From ZC4RG30 sp039932715 (GTDB taxonomy: Bacteria; Pseudomonadota; Gammaproteobacteria; Steroidobacterales; Steroidobacteraceae): a stretch of DNA of 64,000 nt. Positions 40,750-49,400 of this stretch are shown piece after piece (within the stretch, counting starts at the first letter, position 1; each line of letters begins with the position of its first letter). The notes beneath the pieces are model-generated. The model saw only the letters and a program-made list of their open reading frames with translations. It was not told the origin of the DNA and did not search any database. The position numbers and the translations under genes were made by a program. The stretch spans positions 36,633 through 100,632 of the forward strand of contig JBDTPN010000008.1 in NCBI GenBank assembly GCA_039932715.1, in the 5' to 3' direction.

Positions 40750-42750
40750 ATGCGTTCAATGACATTGCTGGCACCGACACTGATAGTTCTAATGCTGGCG
40801 GCCTGTGCCAAACATGAGTCGGCTCCCGCTGCAATCGCCTACAACTCGTTGGGCCGCATCGACTTCAATCGACGCGCCGCAGAGGAACTGCTGCCACTGT
40901 TCTGGAGCGAGGACAAGAACAACGACGCCACGCTGCAGCCAGACGAGCTCGCAGTGCTGTGGGGCCTTGCGGATGACGATGCTTCCGTGTGGGTTGCCAA
41001 TGGCAGCTTCACGCCAAAGTTTGTCGACGCCTATGCGCGGCTGCGCCAACCGCCGGCTGCAGGCACCGGCCCGGAAGCGCAACGCCTACGCCTGGTGCGC
41101 GACGAACTTGCGCAGGGCGTGGTCACGCTGGTGCACACTGATGTAAGCAAGGATTCACCCGCGGAGCAGCAGATGGTGCAGCACCTGATGCGGGTGGCCG
41201 TGCTGATCGAGAAGCTGTACGCCAGGCAGAATGGCGTACTTGAAATCGAGGCGCAGATTCCGCGCGAGGACGTGGCCAGCCGCGCCATGTTCCACCGCAA
41301 CCAGTCTCCTTTCTGCGAAGCACCGCGCACCGAAAAGATCGCGGCCTGCAACGCACTGGCGGTGATCCCCAAGCGGATTTCCGGTCTGTATCCGGCCGTC
41401 ATCCAGCAGGAGCCGGGCTTTTGCCAGCGCATGGAAAAAGCCGCCAACGCCGCGCAGCTGACCGGTCACTTCAACATCGTGACCGGTGGTGTCGAGCCTG
41501 CGACCTGGAAGGCCGTGCCGTTTCCCACCGCCTGGGCCGGGGATATGTCTGCCGTCGCAACCGAACTGCGTGCGGCGGCCGACGGATTTGCTGATGCAGA
41601 ACCGGCGCTGGTCGCCTATCTGCGCGCGGCAGCTGACTCCTTCGCCAGCAATGACTGGGAACCGGCCAACCGCGCCTGGGTGGCAATGAACGCGATGAAC
41701 AGTCGCTGGTATGCGCGCATCGGACCGGATGAAGTCTATTTCGACCCGTGCGCATGGAAGGGAGGCTTCGCGCTGCAGCTGGCGCGCATCAATCCAGACT
41801 CCATCGCCTGGCAGGAAAAGCTCGAGCCGCACAAGGCCGCCATGGAGCAGCAGATCGCGAAGATGGCAGGTTCGCCGTACAAGGCGCGCAATGTGCAGTT
41901 CAAGCTGCCAGATTTCATCGACGTGGTACTCAATGCGGGCGACCAACGCAATCCATCTGGCGCCACCATCGGGCAGTCGCTGCCAAATTGGGGACCGGTG
42001 GCGGCTGCCGGCGGTCGCACCGTGGCGATGACCAATCTCTACACGGATCCTGACAGCCGTGAGCGTGCTGCGAAGCTGCAGTCTTCGGTTTTCTGCAAGG
42101 CCAGCGACGCGCTGCATGCCACCACTGGCAAGGAGGAGGTACTGGATTCACTGCTGCATGAGGCTGCGCACAATCTCGGCCCTTCGCACGATTACAAGGT
42201 CGCAGGCAAGACGGCACCGCAGGCCTTCGGCGGTCCACTGGCCTCCACATTGGAGGAACTCAAGGCCCAGAATTCCTCGCTATACCTGCTGAGCTTGCTG
42301 GAGTCACGCGGTGTGCTGCAGCCAGACGAAGTGCTGCGCACCTTGCGCGGCGGACTGGCCTGGGCCTTCGGCCATATCTCGCGCGGCATGTACGCAGCGG
42401 ATGGCACACCGCGCAACTACAGTCACCTGGCCGCCATCCAGATCGGCTCCTTCATGGAGGCCGGCGCCTTGACCTGGGTGGCGCAGATGGCCGCCAACGA
42501 CAAGGACATGGGATGCCTGCAGGTGGATTACGCGAAACTGCCCGTTGCCGTGGAGAAGCTCGAAGTCACGGTACTGGGCATCAAGGCACGCGCCGATCGC
42601 AAGGGTGCCGAAACGCTGCTGGCAAAGTACGTTGATGACAAGGACGATGCGTATGCCGGGGTCAAGGCCGCGATCACTGAACGCTACCTGCGTTCGCCCA
42701 AGGCCAGCTTCGTGTATAGCGTCAGCGGCCTGAGCGCCAAAGCACAATAG
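40750..42750 (+). CDS. Lipoprotein with zincin HExxH motif (putative peptidase)
   Basis: A 666-residue lipoprotein with lipobox LMLAAC. I use ATG 40750 because GGGGAG lies 7 bp before it; ATG 40732 (overlapping the previous stop) is an alternative. The zinc motif is LLHEAAHNLGPSH (H470, E471, H474), and a downstream acidic pair TLEELKAQ (E502, E503) could give the third ligand. This combination recalls the M49 dipeptidyl-peptidase III group (HExxGH plus EExxA), but here the His spacing is HExxH and the distance to the acidic motif is shorter. I treat it as an unassigned gluzincin-like peptidase. Near residue 50 an EF-hand-like loop (WSEDKNNDATLQPDELAVLW) may bind calcium. The 3' end overlaps the convergent gene by 29 bp. 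Confidence 0.8.
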   Translation: MRSMTLLAPTLIVLMLAACAKHESAPAAIAYNSLGRIDFNRRAAEELLPLFWSEDKNNDATLQPDELAVLWGLADDDASVWVANGSFTPKFVDAYARLRQPPAAGTGPEAQRLRLVRDELAQGVVTLVHTDVSKDSPAEQQMVQHLMRVAVLIEKLYARQNGVLEIEAQIPREDVASRAMFHRNQSPFCEAPRTEKIAACNALAVIPKRISGLYPAVIQQEPGFCQRMEKAANAAQLTGHFNIVTGGVEPATWKAVPFPTAWAGDMSAVATELRAAADGFADAEPALVAYLRAAADSFASNDWEPANRAWVAMNAMNSRWYARIGPDEVYFDPCAWKGGFALQLARINPDSIAWQEKLEPHKAAMEQQIAKMAGSPYKARNVQFKLPDFIDVVLNAGDQRNPSGATIGQSLPNWGPVAAAGGRTVAMTNLYTDPDSRERAAKLQSSVFCKASDALHATTGKEEVLDSLLHEAAHNLGPSHDYKVAGKTAPQAFGGPLASTLEELKAQNSSLYLLSLLESRGVLQPDEVLRTLRGGLAWAFGHISRGMYAADGTPRNYSHLAAIQIGSFMEAGALTWVAQMAANDKDMGCLQVDYAKLPVAVEKLEVTVLGIKARADRKGAETLLAKYVDDKDDAYAGVKAAITERYLRSPKASFVYSVSGLSAKAQ

Positions 42751-43099
42751 TCAGCGCCAGCCATGCGAGAATCAGCATCACGCCGCCCAGTGGCGTGATG
42801 TAGCCGAGAAACTTCGGCGCCCCGGCCAGCATCACGTAGATGCCGCCGCTGAAGAAGATGATGCCCAGCAACAGCGCCCATGCGATAAGTCGCAGGCGCG
42901 CGGCAGGCAAGGTGTGCATCAAAAGGCCAACCACCAACAGGCCCAGCGCATTGAACAGCTGGTAGTCCACCGCGGTTCCCAGCGACGCCAGCTGTTGAGG
43001 CGCAAGCACATTCGTCAGCGCGTGACTGCCCAGGGCGCCAATGATCACGCCGATTGCAAACAGCAGCGCTGCCAACGACATTGCCAACCTCGAGTTCAT
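42722..43099 (-). CDS. DUF423 membrane protein (YgdD family)
   Basis: A 125-residue protein with four transmembrane helices. The family opening is AALLFAIGVIIGALGSHALTNVL (family GAFGAHALK), then YQLFNALGLLVVGLL (family YxxxHxLAL) and LGIIFFSGGIYVMLAGAPKFLG followed by TPLGGVMLILAWLAL (family FSGSLYxL ... TPxGGxxfixGW), which is diagnostic. The function of DUF423 is unknown. Its start overlaps the ygiQ stop (ATGA). Confidence 0.9.
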   Translation of the reverse strand: MNSRLAMSLAALLFAIGVIIGALGSHALTNVLAPQQLASLGTAVDYQLFNALGLLVVGLLMHTLPAARLRLIAWALLLGIIFFSGGIYVMLAGAPKFLGYITPLGGVMLILAWLALTIVLWRSGR

Positions 43100-45267
43100 C
43101 GCTTGCCACCAGGCTTCGCCCCGCGCCTTGCGCCGGGCTTGAGTCCACCGGGAGGCCGCGGTACTCGTGGCAGGCCCGTATGTTGCGTGCGAATCGGCTG
43201 CGCGGTGCGTTTCCCCTCTGATGCAAGCCCGGTGCCTCGTGGCTGGTAAGCCGGAATCAGGTGCCTGGGTCCGCTGCCGATGAGGTTACCGCGACCCATG
43301 CGCCGCAATGCCTCGCGCAATACCGGCCAGTTGTTGGCATCGTGATAGCGCAGGAAAGCCTTATGCAGACGACGCTGGCGTAGCCCCTTGGCCACCACCA
43401 CGTTCTCGCTGTCGCGCGTCACGCGCCGCAACGGGTTCTTGCCGCTGTAGTACATGGCCGTGGCCAGCGCCATGGGTGAAGGCAGGAAGGCCTGTACCTG
43501 GTCGGCACGAAAGCCATTGGCCTTCAACCAGATGGCCAGTTCCAGCATGTCTTCGTCAGTGGTGCCCGGATGCGCGGCGATGAAATACGGGATCAGGTAC
43601 TGCTCCTTGCCCGCTTCCTTGGAATAGCGGTCGAACAGCTCCTTGAACCGGTGATAGGTGCCCACGCCCGGCTTCATCATCTTTGACAGAGGTCCCTCAC
43701 GCACATGTTCGGGCGCAATCTTGAGATAGCCGCCCACGTGATGCTGCGCCAGTTCCTTCACATACTCCGGTGACTCGATGGCAAGGTCATAGCGCACGCC
43801 CGATGCAATCAGGATTTTCTTGATGCCGGGAATCGCGCGCGCTTTTCGATAAAGGTCAATCAGTGGCGTGTGATCGGTATTGAGGTTCTCGCAGACCTTG
43901 GGGAAAACGCAGGACGGTAGCCTACAGGCCGCCTCTATGTCACGACTCTTACAGGCTATCCGGTACATATTCGCTGTCGGACCACCGAGGTCGGAGATCA
44001 CCCCGGTGAATCCGGGCACGCTGTCGCGGATGATCTCGATCTCGCGCAACACCGAATCCTCGGACCGGTTCTGAATGATCCTTCCCTCGTGCTCGGTGAT
44101 CGAGCAGAAGCTGCAGCCGCCAAAGCAGCCGCGTTGTATGGAGATCGAGAAACGGATCATCTTGTAGGCAGGAATCTCGGCATTGCCGTACACAGGATGC
44201 GGCCGCCGCTGGTAGGGAAACTCATACAACGCGTCCATCTCGGGAGTGGTCAACGGAATGGGCGGTGGATTGATCCACACATCCACATCGCCGTGGCGTT
44301 GCACCAGCGCACGCGCATTGTGCGGGTTGGCCTCCATGTGCAGGATGCGCGAGGCGTGGGCATACAGCACCGGGTCCTCTGCCACCTGTGTGTAATCCGG
44401 CATGCGGATCACGCTGCGTTCGCGGTCGGCGCTCTTCACGCGGCGCGCGAATCGCACCACTTTTTCATCTGGCGCAAGTTCACCTGCAGCCACTGCGACC
44501 GCGGCCACATTCGCAGCCCGGATTTCCGGTTCCATGGCATACGGATCGATGGGCGGATTTAGCTTGCCGGGCGCGTCCAGATGACGCGAATCTATCTCGA
44601 TGGTGTCTGCGCCGTGGTTGCCACGCACGAACGCCGTGCCACGCAGGTCGCGGATGGCGCCAATCTTTTCACCAGCGTTGAGGCGACGCGCAAGGTCCAC
44701 GGTTGCCCGTTCCGCGTTGCCGTATATAAGGAGGTCTGCCTTGGCGTCCAGCAGCACGGAACGACGAACTTTTTCCGACCAGTAGTCAAAATGCGCGATG
44801 CGTCGCAGCGATGCCTCGATACCGCCAATGACGATGGGCACATCCTTGTAGGCCTCACGCACCCGCTGCGCGTAAACGATCACCGAGCGATCCGGCCTCT
44901 TGCCGCCCTCACCGCCGGGTGTGTACGCATCATCGCTGCGCACGCGCCGGTCAGAGGTGTAGCGATTGACCAGCGAATCCATGTTGCCGGCAGTAATGCC
45001 GAAGAACAGGCGCGGCGCGCCCAGTTCACGGAAGGCGTTAGCGCTGTGCCAGTCGGGCTGCGCGATGATGCCCACGCGCAGGCCTTCAGCTTCAAGCATC
45101 CGCCCGATAATGGCCATTCCGAAACTGGGATGATCCACATAGGCATCGCCGGTCACGACAATGACATCGCACTGGTCCCAGCCCAATGCGGTCATCTCGG
45201 CGCGCGTCATCGGCAGGAACGGTGCTGCCGATCGCTTCGCATCAGGTTTCCGGGTGGCGAGGTTCAC
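43096..45267 (-). CDS. ygiQ: YgiQ-family radical SAM protein
   Basis: A 723-residue protein with GTG start 45267. The N-terminal domain has WDQCDVIVVTGDAYVDHPSFG, the YgiQ hallmark. The radical-SAM cluster motif follows at about residue 390 (RGCFGGCSFCSITEHEGRII), then SDLGGPTANMYRIACKSRDIE and the SGVRYDLAIESPEYVKELAQHHVGGYLKIAPEH block. A basic tail (RPPGGLKPGARRGAKPGGKR) ends it. The substrate is unknown for this family. It is followed by DUF423 (overlap) and preceded without a gap by the DUF6152 gene. Confidence 0.95.
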   Translation of the reverse strand: MNLATRKPDAKRSAAPFLPMTRAEMTALGWDQCDVIVVTGDAYVDHPSFGMAIIGRMLEAEGLRVGIIAQPDWHSANAFRELGAPRLFFGITAGNMDSLVNRYTSDRRVRSDDAYTPGGEGGKRPDRSVIVYAQRVREAYKDVPIVIGGIEASLRRIAHFDYWSEKVRRSVLLDAKADLLIYGNAERATVDLARRLNAGEKIGAIRDLRGTAFVRGNHGADTIEIDSRHLDAPGKLNPPIDPYAMEPEIRAANVAAVAVAAGELAPDEKVVRFARRVKSADRERSVIRMPDYTQVAEDPVLYAHASRILHMEANPHNARALVQRHGDVDVWINPPPIPLTTPEMDALYEFPYQRRPHPVYGNAEIPAYKMIRFSISIQRGCFGGCSFCSITEHEGRIIQNRSEDSVLREIEIIRDSVPGFTGVISDLGGPTANMYRIACKSRDIEAACRLPSCVFPKVCENLNTDHTPLIDLYRKARAIPGIKKILIASGVRYDLAIESPEYVKELAQHHVGGYLKIAPEHVREGPLSKMMKPGVGTYHRFKELFDRYSKEAGKEQYLIPYFIAAHPGTTDEDMLELAIWLKANGFRADQVQAFLPSPMALATAMYYSGKNPLRRVTRDSENVVVAKGLRQRRLHKAFLRYHDANNWPVLREALRRMGRGNLIGSGPRHLIPAYQPRGTGLASEGKRTAQPIRTQHTGLPRVPRPPGGLKPGARRGAKPGGKR

Positions 45268-46335
45268 TTACTTCTTCTTTTCCTCGAACTGGATGTGCTG
45301 CTGCGCCGCCTTGAGGTCACACTTAGGCTGCTTGGCGAAATCGCTATCGCCAGACTTGGCGAATGTCCCCTTGTTCTCCACAGGGCGCGTGTAATACACC
45401 GGATCTTCCACTGTGTAGCTGAGCTCCAACCCCAAACCGCCATTGATAAGGCGATAGCGTTCAACCACGCGCTTCTGCGCGCTGGAGTCCAGGCCCGAGG
45501 CGTTGCCCCAGGGCTGCGCACTGAAGCCACTGGTTTCCACCACCAGCGTGCCGTCAGCCTCGAAGTGACCTGTTGAATATCCCAACTGGTCTGGCTTGTA
45601 GCTGGCCGGTCGTTTGGCATTGTTGAGCCAGATGGTACGGTCGTCGCCCTGGTACTGCTCCTTGAGGATCACGATGCGATCCGCGTAGCGCACCCACTTG
45701 TATTCATACACTGTCATCAGCAGCGCGGGCAGGCTGATGGGCAGGCAACGGTACGTGGGGTTGTCATCTTCCTTGTAGAGCTTGATCTGCGCCACGGCTT
45801 TGGGCGTATAGGGCCCATCGGTGCTGGGGGCATCAGCACCCTTGAGAATGCGCGCGCGAACCTGCTCGGGAGTGCCCGGAAATCTGTAACGCCAGTTGCC
45901 GCTGAAGTCAGTGGAAGGATTGACCTTGGGCGCTGCCGCTCCGGCAACCACAGGCACCGGTTCCACCGAATACATGGTCTTGCCACTGGGCAGAACAATG
46001 CGTTCCATCAAAGCGAAGTGCTTCATGGGATCGCGATGCACATTGACCACCAGCACCAGGTGATCGCCCTGCTTGACTGTGTCCTTGGCCCAGCCCGCGC
46101 GCACCAGCCCGGAAATGGAATGGCCTTCGAAAGTCCACGTCTCGGTCTTGCCGGCAGCGTTGACCACATCGCCTTCCAGAAACACGTGCGGATTGGTCCA
46201 GCGCACCTTGGTGATGGTCGCCTTCATCTCCACCGTATGTTCGAGGTCGAACATGGCACGCGAGTGGTGTGCAAGTGTCGCCGTGCAGCACAGCGCCAGG
46301 GAAAGCATTACAGCCAGCATCCGCACGATTTTCAC
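45268..46335 (-). CDS. Secreted DUF6152-type protein
   Basis: A 355-residue protein with a GTG start behind GGAGG and a signal peptide (MLAVMLSLALCCTATLA). The mature N-terminus HHSRAMFDLEHTVEMKATITKVRWTNPHVFL fits DUF6152 (HHSxAxFD, then a strand and WxNPH), with a C-terminal region rich in Tyr/Trp (YRCLPISLPALLMTVYEYKW, IVILKEQYQGDDRTIWL, GYSTGHFEADGTLVVETSGF). Members often sit next to quinoprotein or hydrolase genes in marine and soil proteobacteria; function unknown. It is divergent from uvrA and upstream of ygiQ. Confidence 0.78.
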   Translation of the reverse strand: MKIVRMLAVMLSLALCCTATLAHHSRAMFDLEHTVEMKATITKVRWTNPHVFLEGDVVNAAGKTETWTFEGHSISGLVRAGWAKDTVKQGDHLVLVVNVHRDPMKHFALMERIVLPSGKTMYSVEPVPVVAGAAAPKVNPSTDFSGNWRYRFPGTPEQVRARILKGADAPSTDGPYTPKAVAQIKLYKEDDNPTYRCLPISLPALLMTVYEYKWVRYADRIVILKEQYQGDDRTIWLNNAKRPASYKPDQLGYSTGHFEADGTLVVETSGFSAQPWGNASGLDSSAQKRVVERYRLINGGLGLELSYTVEDPVYYTRPVENKGTFAKSGDSDFAKQPKCDLKAAQQHIQFEEKKK

Positions 46336-46405
46336 TGGGCCTCCAGGGATTGATCCGGGCGCGACTTTACCTCAAGGCTATTGACAGCCCCAGTAGAATA
46401 ACTGC

Positions 46406-49400
46406 ATGCCCTCTGCTGCCCATATCCGCATCGTCGGAGCCCGCCAGAACAACCTGCGCAACCTGTCCCTGGACCTGCCGCTGGGCGAGTTGACCGTCAT
46501 TACGGGGGTGTCCGGATCTGGCAAATCCTCGCTGGCCTTCGACACCCTCTATGCAGAGGGCCAGCGGCGGTACATCGAGACCTTTTCGCCCTATGCGCGC
46601 CAGTTCCTGGATCGCATGGAGCGGCCCCAGGTGGACCGTATCGAGGGCATCCCGCCCGCCATCGCCATCGACCAGACCAATCCCGTGCGCACGTCGCGGT
46701 CCACCGTCGGGACCATGACCGAGATCAACGACCACCTCAAACTGCTGTTCGCCCGCGCGGCAAAACTCCATTGCCAGGGCTGCGGCCAACTGGTGCAGCG
46801 CGATACGGCCCCGTCCATTCTGGAGTCGATTCGCCTGCGCGCTGCGTCCCTGGGAGATCCGCGGCTATTGATCTGCTTCGACGTGGCGCGTCCGGCCAAC
46901 CTGCCGGAAAAAGAACTGCGGCAGATGTTGCAGGCACAGGGCTACGTGCGCTTCGTCGAGCCCTCTGAAAAGTCGAGCGCAAGAAATCCACCCAAGACGC
47001 TGACCGTCATCCAGGATCGCCTTCGGGTGGGCACTGCCGATTCGGGGCGGATCTCCGAGGCACTTGACGCCGCGCTGCACGCCGGACGTGGCCGCATCGC
47101 CGTGCACGCGCTGGACGATGCGGATGCGACGCAGGCCATCTGGCGTTACTCCTCGGGGTTGCATTGCGCTGAATGCGATATCTCGTATCAGGATCCATTG
47201 CCCAGTCACTTCTCTTTCAATTCGCCGCTGGGCGCCTGTGAAACCTGCAAGGGCTTTGGTCGTGTGATCGGCATCGACGCGGGACTGGTTATCCCGGATC
47301 ACGCGAAGTCGCTGGGTGACGGGGCGGTCAAACCCTGGCAAACACCCACGGGCAAGGAATGCCAGGACGATATGGAACGCCACGCGCCTGCTGCCGGGAT
47401 TCCGCTTGATGTGCCATGGAACAAGTTGACCCAGGCCCAGTTGCACTGGGTGTGGCAGGGCGACGGCAAGAAGGGCCGCAAGCACTGGTACGGCATCAAG
47501 GGCTATTTCGAATACCTGGAGCGCAAGGCTTACAAGATGCACGTGCGCGTGCTGCTGTCGCGCTACCGCAGCTACACCGAGTGCACGGCCTGCCACGGCG
47601 CGCGCCTCAAGCCGCAGTCGCTGCTGTGGCGCCTTGGCGGCTACAACTTTCATGAGCTGGCATTGTTGCCCGCGCATCGCTGTCGCAAGGTGTTTGCGGA
47701 GTTGCGCCTTCCGCAGCCTTTCACCGAGGCAGATGACCTGCTGTTGGCGGAAGTTCGCGCGCGCCTGGGCTTTCTGTGCGACGTGGGCCTGGGATACCTG
47801 GCACTGGATCGTCAATCGCGCACGCTTTCCGGTGGCGAGGTGCAGCGCATCAACCTGACCACGGCGCTGGGCACCTCGCTGGTCAATACGCTGTTTGTGC
47901 TCGACGAGCCCTCCATCGGCCTGCATCCGCGCGACATGTCGCGGGTAATAGGTGTGATGCGCCGCCTGCGCGATGCCGGCAATACACTGCTGGTGGTGGA
48001 ACACGATCCGCAGATCATGGCCGAGGCGGATCGCATCATCGACATGGGCCCGGGCGCGGGCGAACACGGCGGCGCCATCATCTTCAATGGCCCGGCACGC
48101 GAGATCACGCAGTGTCGTGAATCCCTGACCGGGGACTATCTGGCGGGTCGCCGCCGCATCGAGGTGCGCCCTGCGAAGAAGCCGGCGCAGGTCAAAGGCA
48201 AGGACAAGCCTTTGCAACTGGTGTTGACGGGCGCCTCCTTGCACAACGTGGTAGACGCCACACTTGAAGTGCCGCTGGGCAAACTGGTGTGCGTGACCGG
48301 TGTGTCGGGCTCGGGCAAAAGCACGCTGGTGACCGGACTGCTCTACCCCGCCCTGCAACGAGCGTTGGGCAAGGGCACAGAGTCCGTTGGCCATTACAAA
48401 AAACTTGCCGGCAGCGCCGCCTTGAGCGAAGCGGTGCTGGTGGATCAATCCCCCATCGGTCGCACCACGCGCTCCAATCCGGCCAGCCATGTGGGCGCAT
48501 TCGACCCCGTGCGCCAGTTGTTTGCAAAGCTCCCTGAAGCGAAGTTGCGTGGCTACACGCCTGGAACATTCAGCTTCAATTCCGGCACGGGACGCTGCCC
48601 CACCTGCGGCGGCAATGGTTTCGAGCACGTCGAGATGCAACTGCTGGCGGATGTGTATCTCAAGTGCAGCACCTGCGACGGCAAGCGCTACCGCGATGAA
48701 ATCCTCGAACTGCGCATTGCAGCACCGGCCGGCGGACAGGCCAATATCTACGAAGTCCTGCAGATGACGGTGACTGAAGCGGTCGCGTTCTTCGCCAATG
48801 AACCTGCGGTGCTGGAGCGCCTGCAGCCATTGGCCGATGTGGGCCTTGGGTATGTGCGGCTGGGACAACCGGTACCCACACTCTCGGGCGGCGAGGCGCA
48901 GCGCCTCAAGCTGGCAGGGCACCTTGCGGATGCAACAGCATCGGGTTCGCGACTGCTGATTTTCGATGAACCCACCACCGGCCTGCATTTCCAGGACATC
49001 GCGCAGCTGATGCGCGCCTTCGACAAACTGCTGGATCGCGGGCATTCGTTGCTGGTGATCGAACACAACCTCGATGTGATCGCGGGAAGCGACTGGCTGA
49101 TCGAGATGGGTCCCGAAGCCGGCGAGGAAGGCGGCAGGATAATTGCCACCGGCACGCCTGCGCAATTCACCACGGGGCGCATCGGACACACCGGCCAGGC
49201 GTTGGCCGACTACCAGGCGGGAATCATGCACGGCGTACGTGACCAGCCACGTTGCGCGCCACATGCCGCCGGACCGGTTTCCATCGATGTGCGTGGCGCG
49301 CGCGAGCACAACCTCAAGGATGTCGCGGTCTCCATTCCGCACGGCGCCATGACGGTGATGACGGGCGTATCCGGCTCCGGGAAATCGACGCTGGCCTTCG

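Noticed and set aside
46381..46405. TTGACA at 46381 as the -35 box of uvrA
   Set aside because: The distance to TAGAAT is only 7 bp and nothing suitable lies 17 bp downstream. No LexA-type box is visible either.
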